From contig JANMHB010000077.1 in assembly GCA_031374935.1 (NCBI GenBank), positions 44,234 through 108,233 of the forward strand: a DNA stretch of 64,000 bases, in the 5' to 3' direction. Each line of letters starts with the position of its first letter. The stretch's first letter is position 1. Both the position numbers and the translations under genes were made by a program. Below the pieces are notes generated by a model. It had not been told where the DNA came from. It worked only from the letters and a program-made list of their open reading frames with translations, and did not search any database. This stretch comes from JACMLX01 sp031374935 (GTDB lineage Bacteria > Gemmatimonadota > Gemmatimonadetes > Gemmatimonadales > Gemmatimonadaceae). Shown piece after piece: positions 27,600 to 36,614 of the stretch.

Positions 27600-29221
27600 G
27601 ACGCACGCCGAATGGCGTCGAGACTCACCTGTGCCTGGCGATTACCCGGGTCGAGTTCGAGCACCCGATCCCAGCATCGCTGCGACTCGGCCACTTCGCC
27701 GCGCTGGTATCGCAACTCGCCGAGCTTGAGATAGATGTCCGGTCCCAGTGCGGGCTCGAGTCGCACCGCGCGCTGGTACGATTCCATCGCATCATCAAAG
27801 CGCGCCACGCGATAGGCCAGATCACCCACCGTCTTCTGGAAGGGTGCAAGGTTCGCCGCGTGCAGCATCCCACGCTCGACGGCCGCCGCCGCCGCTGTCA
27901 GCGCCCCGCGCGCGAGCATCAGCGCCGCATAGTTCGCATGCAGCACCCCGACGGACGGATGGGTGCGGATGCCCTCTTCGAGCAACGCCTGCGCCTGATC
28001 GGCGTCGTCGCGGGCGGCAGCCACCAATGAGGCGTAGTGGAACCAGACCGCCGGCGGCGCGTCGCCATCGAACCGGGTGCGTGCCGAGGACAGCAACTGG
28101 TCCGCGCGGGCATAGTCCCCGAGGCGAAACGCGTGCAGGGCGCGTGAGAGCTCGACCTGCGGTGCCACCTGCGGTGCGATGCGCGCCGCCCGCTCGAGCA
28201 TGCGTGCCGAATCGAGTTCGCGACCCAGGCCCTCGTAGGCGAGTGCGAGATGATGCAACACGGTGCCTGAGATCTCGTCGAGCTGTGCCAGCGGCTCCAG
28301 CCAGCCAACCGCATCGTCCCATTCGCCCTGCTTCAATGCGAGCAGTCCCAGCTGATGTCGCGCGATCGGGTCGTTCGGTGCTGCCTCGACCACGCGACGG
28401 AACTCGCGCGCAGAGTCCTCGATCATGCCGGCCTTCGACAACGCGAGGCCCATCTTGAGCGCTTTCTCGGCCGTGAAGACGCCACTCTCGGCGTCATCCA
28501 GCCGCATCGACTCGGCGTTGTGCACCTGCACCAAGAGTCCCTGCATCGCAAGTTCGTACAGCGCCTTGCCAACGGTGAACTCGCCGAGCCCCGACCGCTC
28601 GATGACCGCACGGATCGATCGGCGCCCGTCGAGCAGGTGCGCCACTTCGGCCAGCTCCCCGCTCAATGGCGTCGACACGCCAGCGCGCGCCGCATCCATT
28701 TCGAACACCAGGTCGAAACTGGCGAACCGACGTTCGACCAGTGCCCACTCGTCGGTCCGTCGCGCACCTTCCATCAGCAGCGACTCCGGATTGATTGCGG
28801 TCGTCAGCTGCCTGCCGTCCGGGTGCACATCGGGCTCGAAGGTCCAGATGCCCTGGGTCCAGGTGAACAGCGAGAACACGGCTTCCTCCACCAGGACGCG
28901 CAGTTCCTTCTCGACCACCTCACGCGCCACGAACCCGAGTTCGACGAGCAGCTCGCCGACGCGACGCCCCGGGTGCTGGAGCTGGTGGCGCAACGCATCA
29001 TCCAGCTGGTCTTTGCTGATGTGGCCGCGCTTGACCAGCGAATCGCCCAACCGGTCACGTCGATTGACAATGGCCGCAAACGAGATCTTCCCGGCCTGAA
29101 AGAAGACCGAGCCGAACTTGGTGCCGTCGACGATGCTCAGACATCCGGACTTCTGGCCGAGTGCCAGGAGTTGAAGCACGTCCGGGAAACTCGCCTCCTT
29201 GAGACTGCCGCGGATTGCCAT
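27596..29221 (-). CDS. DUF4388-TPR protein (541 aa)
   Basis: The N-terminal part (about residues 1-190) is a DUF4388 domain, beginning IRGSLKEASFPDVLQLLALGQKSGCLSI, with an embedded helical section like the GspE N-domain (GDSLVKRGHISKDQLDDALRHQL). It is followed by a winged-helix-like region and, from about 250, a long TPR array. DUF4388 proteins are frequent in Myxococcota and cyanobacteria as partners of response regulators (PatA family) and in gliding/pilus control; their biochemical role is unknown. Its ATG shares one base with the stop of the tandem AAA+ gene and its end overlaps cheD. Confidence 0.85.
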   Translation of the reverse strand: MAIRGSLKEASFPDVLQLLALGQKSGCLSIVDGTKFGSVFFQAGKISFAAIVNRRDRLGDSLVKRGHISKDQLDDALRHQLQHPGRRVGELLVELGFVAREVVEKELRVLVEEAVFSLFTWTQGIWTFEPDVHPDGRQLTTAINPESLLMEGARRTDEWALVERRFASFDLVFEMDAARAGVSTPLSGELAEVAHLLDGRRSIRAVIERSGLGEFTVGKALYELAMQGLLVQVHNAESMRLDDAESGVFTAEKALKMGLALSKAGMIEDSAREFRRVVEAAPNDPIARHQLGLLALKQGEWDDAVGWLEPLAQLDEISGTVLHHLALAYEGLGRELDSARMLERAARIAPQVAPQVELSRALHAFRLGDYARADQLLSSARTRFDGDAPPAVWFHYASLVAAARDDADQAQALLEEGIRTHPSVGVLHANYAALMLARGALTAAAAAVERGMLHAANLAPFQKTVGDLAYRVARFDDAMESYQRAVRLEPALGPDIYLKLGELRYQRGEVAESQRCWDRVLELDPGNRQAQVSLDAIRRAS

Positions 29222-31140
29222 CAGTCGCCGTCCTCGATCAGCCGCGCGGTCAGGTCAGGCCACCGGTGCACGAAGTTTTCCGGGTCGCCCATCAGGTACT
29301 TCATGCTGCGGCGTGCCGAGACCGCACCGTCCAGTTCCGCGGCGACAAACGCCGACGTGATCGGTGCACCGGCCAGCGTGGCGGCGGCGTGGAGACGTCG
29401 CGCGGTCGCGATCACGTCGCCGATCGATCGTGCCGGGCGCTCCGCGAGCTGCGCCACGACAGAGTCGGCGATGCGTGAATGATGCTCGTGAAAGAAGGTG
29501 CCGATGACTGCGGTGCGCTGCGTCACATCGGGGCTGCCCAGCTCGACGATCAGTCCCTGCGCGAATCGTGTTCGCAGTCGATCCTCGAGCGTTGCAAGCT
29601 GATTCGGCGGCACACTCGATGTCAGCACCACCTGGCGCCCCGCACTCTGGAGCGCGTTGAACAGGTGAAACAGTTCGTCCTGTGTTCGCTCCTTGCCGGC
29701 CACCGCTTCGATGTCGTCGAGCAGCAGGGCACCCGCATTGCGGTAGCGGGCGCGCCACTTCTCCACCGCACCCTCGCGCAGCGCGGTGATCAGCTGTTCG
29801 GCGAATGTCGCGGCCGACACGCAGGCCACCGTCTGCACGCCTGCCGCGATCAGCGCATTCCCGATGGCATGCAGCAGATGCGAACGCCCGCTGCCGGCGG
29901 GCCCGGTGATCACGAGTGGCACATATTGTGTGCCGGGCGTTTCCACCACGGTCCGTGCGGCGCGCAACGCGAGCTGATTGGCGCGGCCTTCGTGGAGGGC
30001 GCTGAAGACGAGCAGCGGATCGGGACGCGGCGGGGGCTCGATCGACGCCACTGCCTGCTGCACCATCACGTGCGCTTCCTTCACCCGTTCCGGGTCGCGG
30101 AAGATTGCGTGTCCGGAGAGTGTCGAATCGGCCGCCGACCCTTGCCGTTCGAGATCGCGGAGGTACTCGACAGCCGCACCGAAGGTGGCCAGCAATCCTT
30201 CGACATCGGGGGATTCCCGCAGTTGCAGGGCCCGGTCGAGCACCGCCACGCTGATCCCCTCCGCCCGCCAGCGTGAGGCCGCATCAGCGAGTCGCACACG
30301 CCACTCCTCGACCTGCTCCACAACCGCGGTCGCCACTTCCTGCACGAACGTGTCGTAGTCCCCGGTGTCGGCGTCGTCGCGCTGCGGTTCGTGCGCGCCG
30401 AACATCGCGGCAGTGGCGGACGGCGTCGCGCGGGCACCGACCAGCCGTCGCACATCGGACACGCCGATCGCGGCGGCGCTCATGCCCTGGTGTGCGAGCA
30501 GGCGATTGAGTCCGCCCTGCAACTCGCGGATGTTCGAGAAGTCCACCCGCGCCAGCTCTTCGAGGACCCCATCGCGAAAGCGCGACGCGCGCTCACCCTG
30601 CAGCTTCTGCAGAATCGCAACGCGCGTCTCGTAGTCGGGAATGCCCACATCGACGATCAGGCCGCCGGTCAGGCGGGTCAGCAGCCGATCGGCCACGTCG
30701 GCGATTTCGTCGGGGGGACGATCACTCGTCATCACGATCTGCGTCCCGCGGCCCTGCAGCACATTGAAGAGCCGCAGCAGTTCGCCCTGGACTTCGGCGC
30801 GCCCGGTCAGGAACTGGACATCGTCCAGCAGCAGCACGCCAGCGGATTCGTATCGCTTCTTGAACGTGTCGAGTCGCCCGCCCTGCATCGCCTGATGGAA
30901 CTCCTCCATATAGTCATCGAGCGCGACATACTCGACCCCGAGCGACGGCTGCTTGTCTCTGGCCGCGTGCCCGACGGCGTGCATCAGGTGCGTCTTGCCG
31001 AGGCCCGAGGCCCCGTAGACGAACAGGGGGTTGTAGAGCACGCCCGGCGCATCCGCCACCGCCTTGGCTGCGGCGACGGCAAGGCGATTGGACGAGCCTG
31101 TAACGAAGGTATCGAAGCGGAGGCGTTGATCGAGTTTCAT
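29221..31140 (-). CDS. Tandem DnaA/Hda-type AAA+ ATPase without DNA-binding domain
   Basis: A 639-residue protein with two DnaA domain-III-like AAA+ modules. Module 1 (about 5-235) starts RFDTFVTGSSNRLA and has Walker A GASGLGKTH (43-51), Walker B LLLDDVQF (103-110), a box-VII-like DRLLTR and sensor-2-like NIRELQGGLNR. Module 2 (about 375-605) has Walker A GPAGSGRSH (413-421), in which Lys is replaced by Arg as in Hda, Walker B LLLDDIEA (472-479) and DRLRTRF (520-526). Between them lies a helical linker (about 260-370). Domains I, II and the DnaA-box-binding domain IV are missing, so replication initiation is unlikely. It sits between a roadblock protein and a DUF4388-TPR protein in a chemosensory operon. 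Role unknown; nucleotide-dependent scaffold or switch is inferred. Confidence 0.88.
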   Translation of the reverse strand: MKLDQRLRFDTFVTGSSNRLAVAAAKAVADAPGVLYNPLFVYGASGLGKTHLMHAVGHAARDKQPSLGVEYVALDDYMEEFHQAMQGGRLDTFKKRYESAGVLLLDDVQFLTGRAEVQGELLRLFNVLQGRGTQIVMTSDRPPDEIADVADRLLTRLTGGLIVDVGIPDYETRVAILQKLQGERASRFRDGVLEELARVDFSNIRELQGGLNRLLAHQGMSAAAIGVSDVRRLVGARATPSATAAMFGAHEPQRDDADTGDYDTFVQEVATAVVEQVEEWRVRLADAASRWRAEGISVAVLDRALQLRESPDVEGLLATFGAAVEYLRDLERQGSAADSTLSGHAIFRDPERVKEAHVMVQQAVASIEPPPRPDPLLVFSALHEGRANQLALRAARTVVETPGTQYVPLVITGPAGSGRSHLLHAIGNALIAAGVQTVACVSAATFAEQLITALREGAVEKWRARYRNAGALLLDDIEAVAGKERTQDELFHLFNALQSAGRQVVLTSSVPPNQLATLEDRLRTRFAQGLIVELGSPDVTQRTAVIGTFFHEHHSRIADSVVAQLAERPARSIGDVIATARRLHAAATLAGAPITSAFVAAELDGAVSARRSMKYLMGDPENFVHRWPDLTARLIEDGD

Positions 31141-31249
31141 GAGTCTGCGGTGTCCAGCCTACGACGACTGGCCTACCGGATTGGGCACTTGAGTCTGCTT
31201 CACACCGCGGCCTTGCGCGAACCGAACTCAGCCAGACGTTATACCGATC

Positions 31250-31594
31250 TCATCCAAGGCGCTGCGCGAGGCGCCGCATCGACAGTCGCAACAGCCCGAG
31301 ATTGGCCCAGGGTTCGGCCACCGTGACGAGCAGCAGGTCGCCGCACGGCACCGCGCAGACCCTTCCGCGCTCGCCCTCCAGATGCAGGAATCCAGGCGAC
31401 GTGCCGTCCGCCGCTGTCGCTGCCTGCGCGGCGCGACCGTAGAGGCGCGCGGCGAGCGCCGCGATCGCGTCCGCATCGGTTCCGATGTGCACGTTGCCAT
31501 CGACAACGATCCCGTCCGCCCGGGACACGATCAGCGCCGCGTGCACGCCGGCGGTGTGCATCAATTCGTCGATGACGACGTCATAGTGAGCCAT
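31250..31594 (-). CDS. Roadblock/LC7-domain protein (MglB-like)
   Basis: A 114-residue single-domain protein. The start YDVVIDELMHTAGVHAALIVSRADGIVVDG is the roadblock/LC7 signature (helix, then a strand with the D-G-x-V/L turn), and the rest alternates strand and helix as in MglB. In bacteria such proteins act as GAPs or scaffolds for Ras-like GTPases such as MglA and polarise motility machinery. No MglA-type GTPase is in this window. It is 11 bases after the TPR-roadblock gene and 109 bases before the tandem AAA+ gene. Confidence 0.85.
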   Translation of the reverse strand: MAHYDVVIDELMHTAGVHAALIVSRADGIVVDGNVHIGTDADAIAALAARLYGRAAQAATAADGTSPGFLHLEGERGRVCAVPCGDLLLVTVAEPWANLGLLRLSMRRLAQRLG

Positions 31595-31605
31595 GGGACG
31601 CGTGC

Positions 31606-32352
31606 TCAGAAGCCGTCAGCTGCGGCACGCGCCGTGGCGACCCGGAGCAGGGCGCGCACACGACCGATGGGCACATGCGGCGCCACACTGAGCACCGTCA
31701 GCGAGCCGGCCGGCGCCGGTGCAAGCGCCAGGGAGTCGCCCCCCGTCTCGAGCACCAGCGCATGCCAGGCACCGAGATTGAGGTGCTTCATGGCGCGTGC
31801 CGCGTCATCTCCGACACCGGCCACTGCCGCCGCCATCGCCTCGAGCACCGCCATGTCGTCACTGGGCTGCGGGCTGGCCAGCAACAACCCATCGGCGTCA
31901 GCGACCAACGACCGCACCACTTCCTGACGGGTCACCGGCGATGCCAGCGTCGCACTGAAGCTCGGGACCGCTGCATAACTGGCCGTCGGGTAGGCGGCGC
32001 CCGTCATACGCAGCGTCCGCTGCGAGACCGGGGTGTCGCCGTAGCCGTTGGTCCGCGGCGATGGGTCGCTGCCGTTGGCGGCGCCGGAGGTCGGGGTCGG
32101 ATTGTACAAGCGGGCCCGTTCCCAGTAGGCAGACGCCGCATTGAGATCACCACGCGCCTCGGCAATGCGAGCCAGCACACTGAGGGCCGGCCCGTGGGTG
32201 GGGTGTCGTTCGAGGCCTCGTACCGCCAGACGCTCGGCGGTCTCGAGGTCGCCCTGCTGTCGCAACGCTTCGGCGAGGTCCGCAAAGGCGAGGCTCTGCG
32301 GGTCGGTGGCGAGTTCGTTGCTCCAACGGCGGATGTCGTCAGCTGCCGGCAT
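31606..32352 (-). CDS. TPR protein with C-terminal roadblock-like domain
   Basis: A 248-residue protein in two parts. Residues about 1-85 hold two TPR units (LATDPQSLAFADLAEALRQQ, then LAVRGLERHPTHGPALSVLARI). After a Ser/Thr/Pro-rich linker comes a C-terminal region (about 140-248) with VTRQEVVRSLVADADGLLLA, which resembles the roadblock/LC7 fold of the neighbouring gene. It overlaps the preceding DUF4388-TPR gene by 14 bases and lies 11 bases before the stand-alone roadblock gene. Two roadblock proteins side by side suggests a heteromeric platform. Confidence 0.75.
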   Translation of the reverse strand: MPAADDIRRWSNELATDPQSLAFADLAEALRQQGDLETAERLAVRGLERHPTHGPALSVLARIAEARGDLNAASAYWERARLYNPTPTSGAANGSDPSPRTNGYGDTPVSQRTLRMTGAAYPTASYAAVPSFSATLASPVTRQEVVRSLVADADGLLLASPQPSDDMAVLEAMAAAVAGVGDDAARAMKHLNLGAWHALVLETGGDSLALAPAPAGSLTVLSVAPHVPIGRVRALLRVATARAAADGF

Positions 32353-33481
32353 GTGCGGAGATCAGTTCCTGGAGTTGCGCCGCAGCATCGCGAGCGATTC
32401 GCACCCTGGCCGCGTCCGGCGCAGTCGGTGCCGCTTCAAGATAGTGCTCCCACGCGTTCAGTGCGGCCCCATACTCCCCCCGGCGGGCGGCGACGTAGCC
32501 GTACTGCTCCTGTGCTTCCGGGAGCAGCGGATCGAGTTGCACCGCCAGACGCACTTCCTCGGCCCAGTCCTCCGTCCGCCCGAGGCCCAGCAGGGCGCGA
32601 CCGGCGAGCACATGTGCGGCCGCGCTCCGCGGTGCATGGCCGATGGCCGTGCGCGCGGCGGCCAGCGCCACTTCGAAGCGATTCTCGGCCAGCGCACGGC
32701 GGGCCTGGGCCGTCAGCTGGGCCACCCCCGCCATCGCGTCACCATCCTCGCTGGTGGCAGCGCGTGCGTCGGTCGTCAGGACGCCAAGGCCCGTCCAGCG
32801 GGAGACCCAGCGCGCCGTCTCGAAGACGCGCATCCCCGCCGCGGAGGCCACCTGGCGCACCGTGCGACAGCCGTCGATGCACGACAACACACGCCACCCG
32901 TCGGCGGGGACCGCGAGTTCGCCATCGGCGTCGCAGTCACACACGACGGGCACGGCACCGAGCGAGCCAATACGCGATTCGATTGCCGGCCACTCATCGC
33001 GCCGACGGGCGGCATCGAGAAAGAGTTCTTCGCCGGAGAGGTGAAGCGATGTCGCCGGTTCGAGCGATGTCGCCGCCTCGCCGTCGGTAAACGAGAAGGT
33101 GCCCTCGGCGAACGTGGTCAATTCGAAGCAGAGGTCATCGATCAACCGACGCGCGACCGTATCCCGCGTCCGGACCGTGATCGCACCGGTTTCCACCAGT
33201 CCGTCGACGAGAGATCGAGGGGGCACCTGCGCACTGGACCATTTTGCGGCGGCAGCACGATCGTCCGCATCGATGACGCCAGCCTGCGAGAGCGCGCTGA
33301 GCAACGGCTCCGGCTCGTCATCCCAACGTGCCGCCGTGATCGCGCCATCGACGAAACGAAGGATCGCGCCACGCGCGCCGGCGCCGCCAGAGACGCGCAG
33401 CGTCCCGGTGCGACGTCCGCCGGCGAGGAGCTGGATCACTTCGGCGAGGCCGAGATCGCGCAGCGCACCTTCGAGGGCCAT
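32339..33481 (-). CDS. DUF4388-TPR protein (380 aa)
   Basis: Second DUF4388 protein of the operon. The domain begins LEGALRDLGLAEVIQLLAGGRRTGTLRV and spans about residues 1-190, including the FEL..FAEGTFSFTDGE segment seen in these domains. A winged-helix-like part (GCRTVRQVASAAGMRVFETARWV) and about three TPRs (from about 265) follow. It shares its overall plan with the 541-residue protein at 27596-29221, so the two may be paralogues with different TPR lengths. One-base overlap with the 828-residue TPR gene upstream. Confidence 0.82.
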   Translation of the reverse strand: MALEGALRDLGLAEVIQLLAGGRRTGTLRVSGGAGARGAILRFVDGAITAARWDDEPEPLLSALSQAGVIDADDRAAAAKWSSAQVPPRSLVDGLVETGAITVRTRDTVARRLIDDLCFELTTFAEGTFSFTDGEAATSLEPATSLHLSGEELFLDAARRRDEWPAIESRIGSLGAVPVVCDCDADGELAVPADGWRVLSCIDGCRTVRQVASAAGMRVFETARWVSRWTGLGVLTTDARAATSEDGDAMAGVAQLTAQARRALAENRFEVALAAARTAIGHAPRSAAAHVLAGRALLGLGRTEDWAEEVRLAVQLDPLLPEAQEQYGYVAARRGEYGAALNAWEHYLEAAPTAPDAARVRIARDAAAQLQELISAHAGS

Positions 33482-35967
33482 CAGCCCTTCACCAGCCGTA
33501 CGGTATCCATCGTCACGGGCGTTTGCGGAATCATCGCATCATCGTGTTCGGCGCGCGCAATCCTCGCCCGTGTGACCCAGCGCTCGTCGCCCGGCTGATC
33601 GGCGGCCACGCGCCAGTGCTGCAACGCATCAGCGTCGCGGCCTGCGCGCAATGCCATGTAGCCCTGCAAGGTGCGCACGCCGGCGTGGTTGGCGGCGACG
33701 GCGGCGGCGCGCGAGATCGCAGACAGTGCCTGCTCCTCACGACCGAGGGCGAGCAATGCTTCGGCAAGCGCCACGAGCAGATCGGCGTCGCGGGGGTTGG
33801 CGCGCAGGGGTCGAACCAATGCCTGCATCGCGTCACTCGGTCGCCCGACGTCGACGCGCAGTTCTGCCAAGGCTCGCGCTGCGTCGTGGAAGGTCGGCAC
33901 GGTGTCCAACGCCTGCACGAGTTCCTGCTCGGCTTCCTGAACCCGGCCATCCTCGCGCAGAATCGCGGCCAGTCCGACGCGCACCTGCGCCAGATCAGGA
34001 TCACCGGCCAGCGCCGTGCGCAGTGCACTCTCGGCGCTGCGGACGACCGATGGTGACAGCGGCGCCGTGGCACCTGCGCGCATCGGCGCGGCGTCACGCG
34101 GCACCATTCCGGCGACGGGACGCGCCGCGCCCGTGGCCCGAACGAACGGTATCACGGGCGTCCGTCGGGTTGCGCGCGACTGGGCGCCCAGCGGCGACAC
34201 TGGTGTGCCGCCGCGCCGCAGCGCGACCCAGGCGCCGAGCGGCGTACGCTGTTTTCCTGTGTCCGTGTGTGCGGGCAGTGCGGCACGCAACGCGCGCACC
34301 GGCGTCTGTTCCGCCAGCACGACACTCTGTTCAGACGTGACCAATGCGCGTGGTGCGCCACTCAGCATCATCAACGCCATCGCGTCGCCATTGACGGCAT
34401 CGTTGGCCACCACCTCGAGCACCAGGTCCGGCACCTCCGGCTCCAGCGCCAGGAGAAAGCGGAACGGTGCGAAATCACCGGAGAAGCTCATCGCCCGTTT
34501 CATCGCGCGCACACCATCCTGATAGCGTCCGAGCTGGCTGAGCGTGAACGCCAGGTGATACGCGGCGTCGGCGCTCTCCGGTGCGAGCGCGGCGGCCCGC
34601 TCGAAGGCGCTGCACGCCTCGTACAAGCGGCGCAGCTCGCCGAAGGCGACACCGACACCGATCCAGGCCCGGGCGTTCTGTGGATCCGCTTCGGTGACAC
34701 GCCGAAATCCTTCGAGGCACTCGGCATGGCGACCGAGTTGCCTCATCACCCAGGCTGCGTTCAGGCGCGCGGCCAGTTCCACGCGTGGCGTCGCCCGGAC
34801 ACGCTGGAATGCGGTCAGCGCCTCGACGGGTCGGTTGTCGAGCGCGTCGAGGACACCGAGCACCAGGTATCCACTCCCCACATCGCCATCGCACGACAAC
34901 GCCGCCTCGATCGCGGCGCGCGCGTCGACCAGTTCGCCACAGCGCACGAGCACCGCGGCACGCGCCACCAGTGGCGCACACTGGCCTGGCAGCGACGACG
35001 CGGCCGACGCGTAGGCCGCCGCGGCCAGTGCCCACTCCTCGCGCACGAGTCGCGTTTCGGCGATGGCGGTGTACACCTGGTCGGCGGGTTCACCACGGTT
35101 GAGCGCCGTCTCGAATTCCGTCAGCGCCTGTTCGATGTACCCGGTGTTGCGATACGCGAGTCCGAGATTCAGATGCGCGCGGCCATCCCGCTCGCTGACG
35201 GCCCGGGGCGTGGGCTTCAGCGGACGCGGGTCGAGCGTCAGGTTCATGTCGACGCGCGCCAGATTCGGGTCGAGTTGCAGCGCACGTTGCGCGGCCGCCT
35301 GCGCCGCCTCCAGCTGCCCCATGTCGCCCAGCACGAAGGCCAGCAGATGCTGCGGCCAGGCTGCAGACTCGTCGATCTCGAGTGCACGCTCGAGCGCCTG
35401 CCGGGCCGCGTCGATCTTGCCGCGGCGATACAGGATCTCGCCGGAGAGCGCGTGCAGTGAGACATCATTCGGTGCCAGCGCCAGCGCCCGCTCGAGCCAC
35501 GCCGATGCGCGATCGGGATAGCCGAGCGATTGCTCGACGAGGGCAATCTCCCGCAGGGCCGTCAGGTCATCCGGCGAGCGATCGAGCAGCTCACCGAGCA
35601 CGATTGCGGCGTCGGAGGGCCGTCCGAGTCGCGCGTGCCACTTGCCAAGCGCCAGCGCGGTCGCGGCATCATGCGGCTGCTGTCGCAGCGTGTCGACGAG
35701 CCGCTTCACCCGTTCGCCGTCGACCGCGCTGCGCGCCGCGAGTTGCTGCAGATTCTGCGCGGCGAGAGTCATCCGTGGGTCCACGTCCAGCGCGCGCTCG
35801 AAACAGGCCGCCGCCTCGTGCGCGAGACCGCGCCGGGCGAGCATGACACCGCAGTTGTTCTGTGCGCCCGCGTTTCCACCGGGCACACGGCTCGCGATGG
35901 CGCGGAGTCGATCCGTTTCACGGATCGACAGCACCGGAACCGACGGCGGCGTCACCGACACTGTCAC
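33481..35967 (-). CDS. Large TPR-repeat protein (828 aa)
   Basis: A protein made almost wholly of tetratricopeptide repeats, with many units of the pattern A-x-x-x-L-G-x-x-x-x-A-x-x-x-F/L-E-R-A-L-x-x-D/A-P. No signal peptide is evident, so it is probably cytoplasmic. A break in the repeats at about residues 540-640 is rich in Arg, Pro and Thr and may be a flexible hinge before the last TPR block. It lies 14 bases after cheC and overlaps the next gene by one base. A scaffold collecting the Che, roadblock and AAA+ proteins is a reasonable inference. Confidence 0.82.
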   Translation of the reverse strand: MTVSVTPPSVPVLSIRETDRLRAIASRVPGGNAGAQNNCGVMLARRGLAHEAAACFERALDVDPRMTLAAQNLQQLAARSAVDGERVKRLVDTLRQQPHDAATALALGKWHARLGRPSDAAIVLGELLDRSPDDLTALREIALVEQSLGYPDRASAWLERALALAPNDVSLHALSGEILYRRGKIDAARQALERALEIDESAAWPQHLLAFVLGDMGQLEAAQAAAQRALQLDPNLARVDMNLTLDPRPLKPTPRAVSERDGRAHLNLGLAYRNTGYIEQALTEFETALNRGEPADQVYTAIAETRLVREEWALAAAAYASAASSLPGQCAPLVARAAVLVRCGELVDARAAIEAALSCDGDVGSGYLVLGVLDALDNRPVEALTAFQRVRATPRVELAARLNAAWVMRQLGRHAECLEGFRRVTEADPQNARAWIGVGVAFGELRRLYEACSAFERAAALAPESADAAYHLAFTLSQLGRYQDGVRAMKRAMSFSGDFAPFRFLLALEPEVPDLVLEVVANDAVNGDAMALMMLSGAPRALVTSEQSVVLAEQTPVRALRAALPAHTDTGKQRTPLGAWVALRRGGTPVSPLGAQSRATRRTPVIPFVRATGAARPVAGMVPRDAAPMRAGATAPLSPSVVRSAESALRTALAGDPDLAQVRVGLAAILREDGRVQEAEQELVQALDTVPTFHDAARALAELRVDVGRPSDAMQALVRPLRANPRDADLLVALAEALLALGREEQALSAISRAAAVAANHAGVRTLQGYMALRAGRDADALQHWRVAADQPGDERWVTRARIARAEHDDAMIPQTPVTMDTVRLVKG

Positions 35968-35981
35968 AGCGCCACCCGAGC

Positions 35982-36614
35982 TCAGGCCAGGTTGATCGCC
36001 CGCAGAATCGTCTGCAGGGATCCGTTGTCGGGCAACAGCAGGAAGTAGCCGCGCAGCGCCTGGCCATCGTCCCGCATCTGAAACTCACTTTCGACGCAAA
36101 ACACCACATCGCGCCCGTCGCCGAACTGCAGGAACGCCGAGCTGAGCACCGCGCTCGCCATGTCGACGGCGAGCAGTGGCGGCGACGGCAGCAGCAACAG
36201 GTGCATGAACTCCGCCAGCGCGTTGAGATATGCACCGCTGAGGATGTTGCCGCACTCCTTCAGCGCACTCTCCTCGAGCGCCGTGATCGAGGGCGACGAA
36301 CCGCGCGGACGCCGAAGCAACAGCTCGGCCAGTCGGCAGGCCGTGTGTTCGGGGAAGACCAGCAGCGAACGGCCGGTGAGATCCCCGAGCATCTGCAGCA
36401 GCACCACTGCCACCGCGTCCTGCGGATTGGCCACCACATGGCCGGGCACGTCGTCGAGCTGCGCGATCGTGATCGTCGGCACATTGATCATGATCGACTG
36501 TCCGGTCATGGTCGACAGTGCGGTCGCGGCGTGCCCGGCACCGATGTTGGCCACCTCGCGCAACGCATCGAGCTGGTCCGGCTTCAGACTGCGAACGTCG
36601 CGTGTGACCAGCAT
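35982..36614 (-). CDS. cheC: CheY-P phosphatase CheC
   Basis: A 210-residue CheC/CheX/FliY-type phosphatase. Both active-site motifs of the form D/S-x3-E-x2-N are complete: D16, E20, N23 in the first half and S116, E120, N123 in the second. The protein should therefore have two working phosphatase sites for CheY-P. Its ATG shares a base with the cheA stop. CheC is activated by CheD in other bacteria, and cheD lies in the same operon, so a CheC-CheD pair acting on the adjacent CheY is likely. Confidence 0.93.
   Translation of the reverse strand: MLVTRDVRSLKPDQLDALREVANIGAGHAATALSTMTGQSIMINVPTITIAQLDDVPGHVVANPQDAVAVVLLQMLGDLTGRSLLVFPEHTACRLAELLLRRPRGSSPSITALEESALKECGNILSGAYLNALAEFMHLLLLPSPPLLAVDMASAVLSSAFLQFGDGRDVVFCVESEFQMRDDGQALRGYFLLLPDNGSLQTILRAINLA

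Noticed and set aside
29221..31140. Calling the tandem AAA+ gene dnaA
   Set aside because: No DNA-binding domain IV and no domain I; two ATPase modules instead of one; gene context is chemosensory, not replication.
31141..31249. Promoter before the tandem AAA+ gene (TATAAC near the roadblock stop)
   Set aside because: No -35-like element at a fitting distance; the 109-base gap alone does not prove a new transcript.
35982..36614. CheX or FliY instead of CheC
   Set aside because: Two complete active-site motifs are present and no SpoA/FliN domain follows, which fits CheC best.
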